Source: Pegea sp. RAD2-039
Lineage: Eukaryota > Chordata > Thaliacea > Salpida > Salpidae
Assembly (NCBI GenBank): GCA_034620365.1
Contig: JAQGEQ010000192.1
Coordinates: 2,785,001 to 2,849,000 of the forward strand
DNA: 64,000 nucleotides
Direction: 5' to 3'
Shown: one piece after another, positions 51,601 through 64,000 of the stretch
Position numbering within the stretch: the stretch's first letter is position 1
How the letters are laid out: every line of letters starts with the position of its first letter
Notes under the pieces: model-generated
Seen by the model: the letters and a program-made list of their open reading frames with translations, nothing else
Told to the model about the DNA's origin: nothing
Database searches by the model: none
Position numbers and translations under genes: made by a program

Positions 51601-52379
51601 AACTGTTTACTTAAAATAAGATTGATAAACCCTTATAAATCTTGTTGTAAGTGATTTACAATTTAAGATGATTTATTACAAAATCTAGCTACTTTTTATC
51701 CGAAAAAGTTTTTCATGGTTTTTTTTTAATGAAGGTATGGTTTCCTTTTTTACAAAAAATAATTGAAGTGTCTGACTACATGGTAAGAAACGAGTTATTT
51801 ATATTTTTTTTCCTGTACGGCTGCAAAAATCTGACAAGTTCAGAGTTAAGTATTCTTCAAACAAACCCTGAAGGTATGAATGATAATTGCTTATTTAACG
51901 CATGGCTGCAAACAAAAGATTAAACAGCTATTATAGAGAACACAGATCAATATAATTATAAAGAAAAATGAATCTCGCAAGTACCACAGTTCAATATAAG
52001 AAATAGTAACGCTGCAAAGGCCAATTTATGTTATTTATAATAAAGTTAGCATAGCGGCAGCATTATAACTATTTGCTAACAAATTACTGAAGTCATACAC
52101 CTCTAGCATAATTTTTTTAAAAGTGGCCGATCTTGCTGTAGTGATTAAATCGAAAAAAAAACAACTGTAGTTACCCTTTCTATAAAACTAGTAGTCTACT
52201 GTGTGTTATTGAAGTTTTTCATTGGGTTAATTTAAAAATACGAATCTTTGAAGACATGAAAGATTGCAATCTTTAAAGAAATTATTAGAAATAATGCAAG
52301 AGGAAACATTAACTATTTTAAATAATAGTGAAGAAAATGAATCAATATTGCAAAGATTTAATATTAAAATTTACAATAG
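48675..52379. other. A+T-rich intergenic, no gene seen
   Basis: The 5' flank of Sgf11, then several kb of A/T-dominated sequence. The 64-codon plus-strand frame at 51729-51923 shows no recognisable motif. Confidence 0.4.
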
Positions 52380-52640
52380 GGTCTTTGTTTTAGGAGAAGA
52401 GTAAGCCACACTCATAGAAGGCTTTCCTAGTAAACGAGTTTTTGATTGATCAATCTTTAAATTATCGTTTTTAAGGTGAGGGCTCCATACAAAGGAGTTG
52501 AGGAAACTATAACAAAATACTCTTTGGTTTAAAAGATTTAAGAATTTGGTATGAAGTAACTGAACCAGTTTTGAACAAGTAGTTTACGTGGTGAGCAGAT
52601 TTTCAGTCAGAGGATGCAGAAATACAAACCTAAAAAATTA
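52380..52640 (-). mobile_element. Small LINE reverse-transcriptase C-terminal fragment
   Basis: Minus-strand reading of 52383-52507 gives SFLNSFVWSPHLKNDNLKID then QSKTRLLGKPSMS. This matches the family motif with VWSP and a following IE-x-VQ segment, and parallels FLNNVSVWM...IKKIESVQATF in the 25480-26635 element. Upstream frames are broken. It is another decayed copy, limits approximate. Confidence 0.5.
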
Positions 52641-55600
52641 AAATTAAATCTTTAATTACATATTCAAACTCAATATGTGTCAGTAAAATATAAAGAGCTT
52701 GAGCAGAATAGATCTTACATAAACACCTTTTTTGAAGCTTAGCACAGTTAAAGATGATTTTTAATATGTCTAAAGGCTGAATTATTTTTATAATGAATGT
52801 TACATCAGAAGCAATTTGATGTTTAAAACGGTAATTAACCAGTCACTATTGCCAAGTAGTAACTCTTTTCAATTAGCTATTGTTTTGCTCGTTATATAAA
52901 TTTTGTACACCTTGCAAAAGAAAAGTTGATTTCAGCTGTTCAAGCTTATGTACCAACCTTTACTTTAATATTTTATATGAAGCTTTGAAAATTCAAACTT
53001 CTTTTATGCCTGCTGTGAAGTTGAAAATTAATAACTAACATTTTTTAAATTAAGAAAAATCGGTTTAAAATCAATTTTCGGTCAAGCTTTAAAATTTATT
53101 TATTATAAAATATCCTCAAGTGATTTAAGATTCTAATTACTAGAATAGTTTTAATGATTATTTAAAGTATAAACCTGGTCATGGCATATGATGCAAGATT
53201 AAAAAATTCTGATTAATGTTTAAAGAAGAGTTTTATTTTTTTAAATGTCAAAAGATTTATTTTTCTTCAATTAATTATTTTTAGAAGTTTTCAAAAAGCT
53301 TGCTAAGTCTAGTCGCTTAGATTTAAATTTAAAGGTCTTTATTTGTTTTCTACAATGATAGAAATTTATTTAATTTCTATCAGGAAGCTTTTGTCAAAAC
53401 TTTCTGATGAGCTGCTAAAACAGAAAGTATAAATGAAAGAATGATAAAAAGTTTCATTTGTAATAATGATGTTTGTACATAAAAGAGATAAAATGCACAT
53501 CTTTTAATAAAGTCATTCGTTTGATTAGTTTTTGACATGAAGCAAAATATTAACCAAGTTATAATCTGATATTATAAAACAATAAGGTTCGATTGTGTCT
53601 TTAAAATATTCTTATAAGTCCATCCTGTGAAGTTTTGTAAAATATCTATCATAAAACAATCAAAGTGTAATTTAAAATATTTATATACTTTTAATTATTA
53701 AATAATTTGTATATTTAATCAAAATGATTTACATAAACTTAAAGATTAACAGACAAATAATTGTCTACAAAACTATAATCGTTTGTATGAAGTTGAATAA
53801 TAGAATTACACACTATATTTATGGAGTAATATTGACTTGACTGCGAGCAATTAAAAGGGAATTTTTAGTTCTCTTGTTTTACGTCATAGGTTTATTCGCC
53901 ATCCAAGTACCTCTAAGGTTTCCATCACGGTATAACATTCATTTTCACAAATAACATTTAAGGCTTTGCTAAGACTTTGATATTTTAAGTATTACTGTAA
54001 CAATATTTTTATTCATAATTTAAATTATTAATAGTTGTAAGAATGAAAATATCTTTAAAATATTTCTTGGAAGTTAATCATGATAGATATGTTGTTTTAA
54101 AAGAACCAAAATAATGAAGCAAAAAAAACAATAAAAAACAATAAAAGGAAAATGAAACTTGTTGTTTAAGTAAATATATTTGAACTCCTAATTCTAAGAT
54201 TCTTTATGTAAAATAGTCGAAGCATTTTATTAAAACTTTAATATTTGATTTTAACAACAGCAAAACAATCCAATTTATTTTCAACTAGACGTCATCACTT
54301 TCATAATTAAGGCAATACTAGCTTTAGGTAATTTTAAATGTTATTGTTCAAATTCCTTTATAGATTATATATTTTATGCGCGTCATACAAACTCTTACTT
54401 GCTTTAAATTTTAACTTTTCTATAGTTTTCAATTATCGCATGCGTTTTGCGTCACTAAAAAGTTTTGATTTTTCCGTTCTACTGTTTTTTCCTGAACTAT
54501 TAGAAAGGTTATTTGTTGGACTGTTAAGAATAAGATAGTTTCAAAAAGACGCAAATTTTTTGCTGAATTTACAATTCAAACTCATCATCAAATTTGCAGA
54601 ATCTTTAGTTTGTATTATTTGAAAAAATCGGTTTAGTTTTATGCAAAGTAAAAATTTGCTTAAACTATTTTAGTGAAATTACTAACAAGTAAGTTGAAAC
54701 TATCTAGTTATGAAGCAATATAAATTTTGTACAATCAATTGTACAAGCTTATGTTAAAACACTAATTACCTTATATACATGTCAAATCCAAAATCATATA
54801 ATAATTATCCTATGATTTATATTTCTTAAAAGATGTATTTTTTTAAATTGAAATTTTTCAATCCAACTTTTACCAAAGAAACATAATATAAAAATTTAAT
54901 TACAGCTTTCTTAATTTATTTATTAAAATCGCATTTCGAATACTAGTCTGTTTTATTTCACGACAAACAAGTTAATAAAGAAAACTTTATCTGTTCGGTT
55001 ATGTGATAAGAACTTGTATTTCTTAGTTGACCCTTTATAAAAAACAGCTAGGTCAATTTAGCAATTTAAACTGTAAAAATCCCTTCTCCAAAATTTGTCT
55101 TACATACGCATATAGTTATTGGTGGTCGACGGTGCAAAGAGGCAAACAATCATTCCCAATAATGGTTAACAGTACATTTCATAATAAATTATAACCCCTA
55201 AATGTAAAGTAATCGAATTTTAAAAAGTGTTTTCAATTTCATAAAGATATTTTTTAAATAGGCTGGTGGTACCAATTTATTATTACCACTTTTGAATTTA
55301 GATTTTACATTCGTTTGAAAAAAAAAATTATTTCTTAGCTAAAAATAGAAAACTAAAAATATCAAAGTTCTTTTAACTAGTTTAATTATTCCAAAACTCG
55401 ATAAGAAAAAAAACTCATTATTTGGTACCTAGTCAAGTTTAGTGCATTTGTGTTTTCATCACTTGTAATTTAACAGAATTTTATTTAAAAAGTTTTGCAA
55501 TTTCATATATATTGTTAATTTTGTTTGTTTTTAATAAGAATTAAACTTTAATCTAAATACTCTTCTTTAAAATTGAGTCAAATATATAAGATCATAGATA

Positions 55601-56129
55601 AACGAATTTTAAAATCTACTAAGAATATTTTTAATGACTCGATTAAGGATAAAACTACTTCAGATAACTTACTATTGCTTATAATAAATTAAATAGTTAA
55701 AATAAATGTAATTTGTATGTTTATTAAATATGTGCATTAAATGTTTTGTTCTTGATATTAAAAAGCTTTTATGTCAAACTCAAGGTTTAGCAAGTCTTTT
55801 TTCGAAATATTTTGTATTTTAATTTATGCTAATTTGCATAATGTAAATAATTTGTGTTTTGTTATCAAAGTTAACAAGCGAAAGAGTTTAGTAATAATGG
55901 CGTGTTAACTTTGAAATTTGGAGATTTAGAAAAAATAAATTTGAATTATAAAGCTTTTGCTATTTTGTTAAAATCCTTTAGTTTAGGGCAAAACTTATAA
56001 GATTTACATACAGTATAAAAAGATTGCTCACTAATCGTGTCAATCACTTAATCTAAAAAAAAAACAAGTCACAAGATACTCGTTAAATTTTGCGGATTAG
56101 TAAAAGTGAAATTTCCCTGGTGTTTGATA
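52641..56129. other. A+T-rich intergenic, no gene seen
   Basis: No exon, RNA gene or repeat could be supported. A small G+C-richer segment occurs near 54380-54460. Confidence 0.4.
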
Positions 56130-56215
56130 TGACAAGTAAAGGTCAGTGGCTTAGATTTGTGGTCAAACTGCCCTAAAACCAATGGTTCAAAAACCCCGAT
56201 CATTGGTGGTTAAGT
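56130..56215 (+). repeat. tRNA-like sequence (SINE head or tRNA pseudogene)
   Basis: TGGCTTAGATTTGTGG resembles a pol III A box, and GGTTCAAAAACCCC about 35 bp on resembles a B box. A perfect 7-bp inverted repeat, ACCAATG (56178-56184) with CATTGGT (56201-56207), encloses the B-box-like part. No full cloverleaf with an acceptor stem can be drawn, so it is not called a tRNA gene. Confidence 0.3.
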
Positions 56216-59054
56216 TTCTATTAAAAATCTTTTTATCCTTTATATCTAAAAATAGATTTTTAATCTTAAAGAATATTTAGAAAAAATTTTAAAATCAAAT
56301 TAAATAGATAGAGAAGTGAATCTGATTTTTTTTTTTTGGTTTCAAAATTTTAGGTTACAACCAATATAAAATTATTTGTTAAAACAAATCCCAAAAACTG
56401 ATATAAAAAGATTATTTAGCTTTTTGTTTTTCAAAAACAAAACTGATTGACTTTTTATCACACAACTTTTAAGTTTGATCAATTTTTTGACCTTAAAATC
56501 CAACTTGATATAGAATTTGAAAATATTTGGCTCCAAAGCCGATACTTTTCATAAAAAAAGTAATTGGCAGGTAATGCAAGTAGCCAAAATGTCTCTTAAC
56601 TTCAAATGACTCAGCCATATAGCTTTTACGCATTTATTCGTTGAATGCACCTGGAAAGTAAACGTTTCTATTTCTTCACTCAATCATTTGATGACGTTTT
56701 TCCGGCTGATATCTTGAGTTATCCACAGAAGAAAGTAGGAGAGTAAATAATAAAGATTGTTTTAAGAAAGGGTTGAGTTATTCGAAGAGGTTTTGCTGTA
56801 TTTCAAGCTTATCGATTTCTAATAACAAAAGTATTTCAAACAAATTTTTGTTTTATTTTTAACTGAAATAGAAACAAATAAACGACAATTGCAAAAATCG
56901 AAAGAAATTATTTGATATCAAATATTTATCTGATGTAAAATCGGTAAAATTATTAACAGAATTATTTAAACAAATTTTGTAAGTATGTAATTAATGTGTT
57001 ACCACAACAAACAATTTAAAGAATATATATTTTCATTTGAACATCTTAAAATCAATTTTCTAAAGTTTAATCAAATGTAACGACTAAAAAATATTTGATG
57101 TGATTCGAAACTTTGTATAAAGAGTCAAGTTTCTGATGCAAACTTTACAAGGTTAAAAGAAAACTTTATTTGCAAATATTAAATTTAATAATTTATTAAA
57201 TATCACATAAAGTCGACTTTAGACTACTTTCATCGATTTAAAGTTTTTTTGACAAAGAATTATAAAAAGCAAACCTCAATTGCAAGAGTGAAATAACAAC
57301 TAGATCTGAAAAAAGCTTTTCAATTAGCTTTTAATCCTTCCGTTTCTGCTTCGTATTGTTGCTTTCGCCAACATTTGCAGTTACGGTCATTACTCTGCTA
57401 CGAGTTTTAATTTAGTAGCTAGATTTGAAGGTTAGAACTTCAGTAACTCTTTAGAGAGGATAGATAAATTTATACAATTTGAAAAATTAAGTGATTAGAT
57501 TAGTTTTCTAAATAAAATGTTTAATTTGAAATAATTATTCAAAGAATATAGTTTTAAATTTTGACCAGATTATAGATATTATAAAATTTGCTAGATGTTA
57601 TTAGGATAACTCACTTATATTTAGGTGATTATCTGTTTAATGTATAAGTTGAAAGATAACTATGATTCAATATTATACCGAATTTAATCCAAAATATAGA
57701 ACTTGTATTTGCAAAAGCTATTTACTAGTTCAGCTGTTATTAGTAGAAAATTTGCATTTAAAAATTATAAGCAATTTAGAAAGCTTTTATCTGAAGTGTT
57801 TTTGGTATTTACAACCATTTAGACTCAAGTAGTTTTTGCGATATTTTTCATTAATGTTTAAAAAGAGATTTTATATTAGAGTTAAAAATAAGATGAAATT
57901 ATTTAAAGATGTTTTCAATTTTCAAAGCAAACTTTATCGCTAGAATTATTATAAATTCGAGATTAAACTTACGCAATCATTACTTTTTTAAACATGCTTT
58001 GATAAAGTGTAAAAATATTTAAACTAAAATTAAATGTATTGGTAACAGGTAACCTCTGATATGCTGATTTATAGCAATGAGTAATTACAAAATCTTGTAT
58101 ATAATTATTTGGTTAATAGATGGGTGACAGTTAACTAAAAATTAAGTTAAAACTTTAAAGTATTATAAAAAAGTACTACAAAACTAAAAAGTATTTTAAA
58201 TTATTTCTAAAAAAAGATTTAATGATCAAATTTTGTGGCTGAGTTTTTGTGTTTCAAACAAACTTTTCTTAAATATTTCAAAACTTCATTAATCAACGCA
58301 AACATTTAATTTTATCATTTTTATTTCACTTTTTCGTAATGCAAGCTAATAAATGGAAAAGTTAAAAATAATTTGATGATTCAAATACTCTTGGCTTGCT
58401 TCGTGACTGCATAAATACTGTCAATAAGGTTATAATAATTTACTTCTTTTACTTCCATCTATTTCAATTCAACATGTGTTGACGTACTTTGCTTATTATT
58501 GCAATTATTTTGGTGCCTTCATTGAAATAATTAACTTTCAAATTGTTTACTTTCGAGTCATTCGAATTTCAATAAGAGTCGACGTAAACTCCTACAGAAT
58601 TACTTATAGATGATTATTTGTCTGTAACTTAAATTTTACAGTTAAATGAATTTTTAAGAATTTATCGAAATACATTTTAAATTAACTTTTTTATATTTTG
58701 AGTAGCTTTTACCTTTTCATTCATTCAAAAGTTTTTTTTTATAATTTATAAAAACTGAATGTTAGTTTTTAGAGTCTTTTTTTGTTTTGCGTTCAACTTT
58801 TTTCAATAAACTATTTTAATGTCATAAAATTAATTTGTTAGATTGTTAGAAATTCACCTGTAAATAAAACATAATTTTTAAAAACTGTTCAAATTAAAAC
58901 TACTAATTGAACATGAAGCTATCAAGATAAAATTATGTTTTATCAAAGTATTTTTCTCATTTGATAATAAAACTTAAACTTTACTTTTAACTTAAAAACA
59001 ACTGATCACACGATATAAATTTTTTTCACAGTTAAGTTTCTTCGGATATGCACC
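56216..59054. other. A+T-rich intergenic, 5' flank of the Tie-like gene
   Basis: Probably includes the promoter and 5' UTR of the plus-strand receptor. No specific element stands out against the A/T background. Confidence 0.4.
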
Positions 59055-62000
59055 ATGTTAACGAAATTTCTAAAATTATTTTTATTGTATTCATTTGTTT
59101 ATATAAACTCACAAGTAAAAGGTAAGAAGTTTTTCTAATAGGATTTTAAAATCAGTTATTTACTATTGAATTGAAGCAATTAATTTATTTATTAAGTGAA
59201 ATATCTTCTTTCTACTTATTATATTAAATGCTGAAAGTATAAATTTATTAAAAAGTTTTAGAAGTTTCCTTTTAGATCAATGTTAAAACCTCACAAAGTT
59301 TTTTAAAAGCTAACTGTCAACTAACTTTACTAAAGGTACTTAAATTGATTTCAAAATAATAATTTAGAAAAGTAGAATATGTTTATTGAATAATCTTTCT
59401 ATTATAAATTTAATTTAAGCATTTCCAAACTTTATTAAATACTTTTTTTTTGATTATATGTTATATAATTATTTATTTAGATTATATTATAATAGAGCCT
59501 TTTAGCAGAGATAAAAATGTATAAAAACAATAAAATAAATCTTTGTCAATTTGAAGGTAAGAATCTTTTTTAAATTATCAATCTTTTCTTTGCAGCTTCA
59601 CTAATGATTGTGAATTACTCTCCAATCATAACTATCTCTAACTCAACATCAATAACTTGCGTCCAGCTTGTAAGTCACAACACAAGGCTTGCAAGCATGG
59701 TCAGTGGTAATCGGACACTGGACAGCTTCTTACAAATTAACAGAACTTTTCCTAACAGCAACAGTGTAACTGTAAGTTGCAAACATTTTTTGTATAACAT
59801 AATAATCAAACTAAACTACTTCTCAATTTAAACAACATTTTAAAATTAAATTAATACAATTTTTATTTTTGAATTTTTAAAATAAATATTTAGACGTTTT
59901 AAAACCGATTGTAAGTTTTCAAAAGTAAATAAATAGCCAATCAAAGGATTTGAAGTCAACTAATTGACTTAACTAACTTACTAAGATTACTAGTTGATAC
60001 ATTATTCAAATTAGTTTAGTGTTTGTTTAGTTTATTTAAATAATAACATTTTTATTTTATAATAAAAAAATAGAATTATTTCAAAACACAAATTTCATAA
60101 ATATTTTTCAATGAAATAATTTGATTTAATAAATGTAACAAAAGTTTTCTTCTAAGACAACAACAGGTATTAAAAACTAAAATGTGTCATACAGAAAGGG
60201 CAGATAACACCAGTGGTCGGTCATACTGGTAAACAAGTACGTTGGGTTAACAATTTGGATAAAGTTTCTGGATCATATAGGTGCACAAAAGGGCAGGAAT
60301 CAGTTTTGGCTTATAAAGTTTTAAGTACAGGTCAGTTAGAAAAAGATTTTAAAGTATATAATAATGACTACAAGAAAAATTATTAATTTAAACAAGCTGG
60401 TAATAAATGAGTATTTGCTTACAGCTTTGTTGAGAGCACAAACTAATAGTAAAGTGGTAACAGTTGGTGAAGATGTGGATTTGGTTATGTATCATTCACT
60501 AAACGCTCAAAACTATTCAACAAACATTCGAAAATATTTCTGGTGGAAAGATAATAGAAAGTTAAATGAAAATGGAAGAATACAAGAGGTTCTCACATTA
60601 ATATTGTCTAAAAAAAGTTTATTTTCAACTTTGGTTATAATAAGTTCAAATCAATACAATCAATAAAATTACAAAAATTTTTTTTGATCAGAAAGTTTCT
60701 TAAAAAATAATATTAGTAAATAGATGAAATATTTACACAGATTCGTTCAACTAATGGGACGATTTTACGAATAAAAAATATTCAGAAATCTGATTCTGGA
60801 ATCTATTTCGCCCATTTACAAACTCAAAAGAAACAAAACGCAACAGCAATATTACTAGTAGTTACAAGTAAGGCTTAAATAAATTTCATTTTAGAAAAAA
60901 ATCTGTTTTTCAACAAATTATTTCTAAATGTTTGCTTATTTAAAGAAATGGAAATTATCATTAAAACACATAATCTAGTTTTTATCGATAATAAAGTTCA
61001 TTCATAACATATTCTAAAAGAATATAGTGTTTTCATAACTACTGGATTTTGTTTGAATTGAGTATAAAGTAATCTCACGGCTATAGAAGTTACTTCTTGA
61101 CGTAAATAGCTCCTGGTAACTTTCTCCATTTGAAACTAAAATATCAGAGCAATAATTATTCATTTTTAAAATAGATTTGTAGAATATTTACCACAAACAG
61201 ATAATAAATAATGTTTCAGTGAAAATTTTTACAAAATTTTATCTAATTGATATTTGTTTTATATAAGTTATATAATAATTATTTAATTCTTTATAAAATA
61301 CAAAAGTCTGTTTAGACTATAATTCAGCAATTGTTGGAAAAAGGTTTGAATTGTGCTTTGATAGCAGTTTGGTATTTATTTCAAACCAAATGCACAACCA
61401 CAAAATCGCGATTAAGCGCTGATAATATCCAATAGGCTTTCAAATACAAACTAAGATAAATAATTTGAATGAAAATAAATGTAATCTGCAACCGATTGCT
61501 GAATATTAAGTTTTAAATACAGACAGGGTTTCAATTTGCTCTGATTGCAAGAATGGTGGTATTTGTGATGACATAAACGGAGTCTGTCAGTGTCTCCCTG
61601 GTTTTGCTGGAACTGATTGTTCCCAAGGTATGAAAAATAACATAAAATATAAAAGAGAAATAAAACCAATGTGCTTTATCAAAATTAAAATGATAATTAA
61701 CTTTTATTATTTTCTTTTCATAAATGCATCTATTACTTCTTTGTGACAGTAAAAAGTCAAATTACCATTTAATTGTAGATTGTGAATCGAACCATTTTGG
61801 ACCAGCTTGTATGTTTAATTGTAATGAAGTAACTAACCAACAACAGACTACATGTAGAGGTATTCAAATTTGTTATTCATCTGGTTGTAATTGTGCTTCT
61901 GGGTGGAAAGGCTCCAATTGTGACAAAGGTATTTTAATATTTCTGAACGATATGTTTTCAAATTGATCAATCATTTATTTTGTTAGCTTGGTTATAAATA

Positions 62001-64000
62001 GCAGAGAGATTTTTCTTCAAGTCTCCATTTTACATTTTTCTGATGTTCAGTTTATAAATCAGTTATAATATGCTCATAGTATAAACAAAATATATCTAAA
62101 TAAATATAAAAAATAAGAAAATTTCAAACTAATATTGTAAAATCATAATTAAAATTTGTATTTATAGAATATTAGAAGTTTTTTTTTCTTGTTTATCAAT
62201 TGTGTTATTTAACTATTTTGTTTTAGCTTGTGGTCCAAATGAGTATGGCTCCGATTGCCTACAAAGATGTGATTGTCCAATTAATTACCGTTGCGACGCT
62301 CACAAGGGTTGTGTGTGTGCTGAAACTAATATCAGTTTGTGTGAAGACAAACAAAACAGCTTTAATCAACTGTAAGTAAATCTTGACAAATGTTAAAGTA
62401 GCTGTAAAAAAGAAAATAATTTTCAACAGAAATGATTCGACTACAAATGCTACAAAATCAAGAAATGTTAAAAAGCCAATTATAACAATATCTAGGCTAT
62501 CGTTAATGGTGAGAGCTTTTACAAATATTGTAATAGTTTAGTAATTAAATACTCAACAATTGTTTTTTAAATAATGTTAATTGAAGAATGTTCACAAACT
62601 ACTTCTAAATTATTTGTTGAAAAATTTGAAGGTAAACCCTGGCGAAACTGCAGAAGTAGATTGCACTGTAACGGCGGAACCACCACCAGGGCATGGCAAT
62701 GTGTATTTGAAGGTAAATTCAAATTCAATTTGAAGAAGAAATACTTAAACAGCTGATTGACATAAAAGATCTTTTGAGATTAGAATTTTCTATTTGAATA
62801 AAAAAAGGATTCCGATGTAATTAAATAATTCTATTAAATGTCTCACGGCTTAAAAAGTCCCTCTTTCAATTCTAAGATAATTATAGAATTAAATAAAAAC
62901 TTTAACATGAACTACCTTGAACCAACATCACTAAGTCTTTACTAAATCACTAAATTTACAGTCGAATCAAGATGCAAAGGACATAATGCCGACTGGATCG
63001 ACAATGACAGCTAAAAACTCGACTTCAAGGTTTGAGGTAGAAGTTGAATCTTCATATCCTGGGCCATATCAGTGTGAGACCATAATAGGGGACGCAAAAT
63101 ATTCAAAAACTTTCTTTTTTGATATCAAAGGTGAATTTTTACAATAAAAGATTTTATTTCTTCGATTTTAAGATGATTGGATTTAATATATGTCTTGCTA
63201 AAATAATTCTCATATTTTATTTTTATCAAAACAATTAAATAGTTTAAATCTTTTGAAAAACACTTTTTATGAATTTATTTTTTTTTTGGTAAAAAAATAT
63301 TCAAATTAATATAGAAACGAAAAAGTTCAAACTACTCGCAATTATTCTCATGATTTTATGATCTAAAATTAGATTTGAAAAAGTTTTTCTAATTCAGACC
63401 TTTATCATGTTAAAAATGATAAAATATTTTTAAAACTAATTTCCGAAATAATTTCCATACTCAAGCAAACAAGTTATTTAGTTGAAAAAATTTTCCGGTT
63501 TCACTGCTAAATTGAAACAGGAAGAACAGAAATAAACTAAACTTACATTCTCTCATCTCAATTATTCATATTTCCGTGAAAATATATCAAAATGGAAATT
63601 GCTTGAAAGTATTTTTATATAAATTTACAACAAAGTTCACATCAAATATTATTGTTTTAAATCTAGCCATCTATGTGTTAACTAATTAATTTTTTTCTCT
63701 TATTTTAGTTCTTCCAATCCCTAAATTTGCTCCTAGAATGATCAAGAACTTATCTACAAGTCTCACTATCAACTTGAATAGTCTCAGGCACAAAGGAGAC
63801 GGCCCGATCACTAAGACATTATTACTTTTTCGAAAAGAGGGTCAAGCGACTTACACGCCCCTAAAATTGTAAATATATCTCTATTTAACAAAAACTGATT
63901 TGTAATAAGGACATTTTCAGCAAAATAGTAAATGATACTACAGTAGTTGAAGGTTTGGAGCCTTATACTGTTTATGGGTTTCGTGTGGTTCTTCACAGGC
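59055..64000 (+). CDS. TEK: Tie/Tek-like receptor ectodomain (5' part, runs off window)
   Basis: Exons: 59055-59121, 59596-59771, 60195-60330, 60425-60588, 60741-60867, 61523-61627, 61779-61928, 62227-62371, 62430-62508, 62632-62712, 62962-63130, 63709-63868, 63921 to the end; phases agree. Seen: signal peptide MLTKFLKLFLLYSFVYINSQ; Ig1 (SITCVQL...SGSYRCTKG); Ig2 (VGEDVDLVM...KSDSGIYFAH), lacking both usual cysteines; EGF1 (CKNGGICDD...CQCLPGFAGTDC); EGF2 (FGPACMFNC...CNCASGWKGSNC), very like Tie2 CATGWKGLQC; EGF3 (YGSDCLQRCDC...GCVC); Ig3 (VNPGETAEVDCTV...GPYQCET); start of FN3 (LEPYTVYGFRVVL). This order is that of Tie1/Tie2, angiopoietin-type receptor tyrosine kinases. The kinase domain would lie beyond 64000 and is unseen, so a kinase-less relative is possible. 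The start is the first ATG giving a signal peptide. Confidence 0.85.

Noticed and set aside
51729..51923. 64-codon open frame in the long intergenic region
   Set aside because: No motif, no splice context and hydrophobic A/T-driven composition.
62574..62756. Open frame starting at an in-exon ATG before the Ig3 exon
   Set aside because: The exon 62632-62712 read in the phase set by its neighbours gives a typical Ig strand (VNPGETAEVDCTV); the other frame does not.
1..64000. Bacterial-type features (operons, CRISPR arrays, Shine-Dalgarno sites, insertion sequences)
   Set aside because: Spliced animal genes occupy the window; no direct-repeat/spacer array or prokaryotic gene was seen.

Overview
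This window is nuclear DNA of an animal. It is strongly A+T-rich, and its genes are split into many small exons (about 70-460 bp) with GT-AG introns. I rebuilt six genes by following reading frame and splice phase from exon to exon. Several introns are very short: 48 bp at 15371-15418 and 57 bp at 6807-6863. The gene set is a rabphilin, a cholecystokinin-type peptide receptor, RNF14, a spinster transporter, Sgf11/ATXN7L3, and a receptor with the Ig-Ig-EGF-EGF-EGF-Ig-FN3 order of the Tie/Tek kinases. The set points to a bilaterian. The Tie-like receptor suggests a deuterostome, possibly an invertebrate chordate such as a tunicate. That placement is inference from gene content, not proof.

Layout. 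89-8331 (+): rabphilin/Noc2-type Rab effector, 15 exons, complete. 8332-15277: intergenic, holding two copies of a dispersed repeat and the left arm of a large inverted duplication. 15278-23007 (-): CCK/sulfakinin/cionin-type GPCR. The right arm of the inverted duplication lies in its introns and includes its TM4 exon. 25480-26635 (-): 5'-truncated, decayed non-LTR retrotransposon. 26810-29162 (-): RNF14 RBR ubiquitin ligase, six exons, complete. 29680-31120 (-): second decayed LINE fragment (endonuclease and 5' part of the reverse transcriptase). 32754-39949 (-): spinster-type lysosomal/sphingolipid transporter with two candidate last exons. 39950-44812: A+T-rich intergenic. 44813-45800 (+): LINE ORF1 remnant with a PHD-like finger. 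46630-46830: third copy of the dispersed repeat. 47236-47430 (+): possible bZIP remnant. 47467-48674 (-): Sgf11/ATXN7L3, four exons, complete. 48675-59054: about 10 kb A+T-rich intergenic with one small LINE fragment and a tRNA-like hairpin. 59055-64000 (+): 5' part of a Tie-like receptor, running off the end.

The genes look like unrelated neighbours, not a pathway cluster. Rabphilin and the CCK-type receptor both belong to regulated secretion and peptide signalling, but nothing in the sequence shows co-regulation. The most unusual structure is the inverted duplication (about 10148-12960 against 17770-21236). It placed a near-perfect, splice-competent copy of receptor exon 4 downstream of the gene in the opposite orientation. 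The two exon copies differ at 2 of 155 bases, and both changes alter an amino acid.
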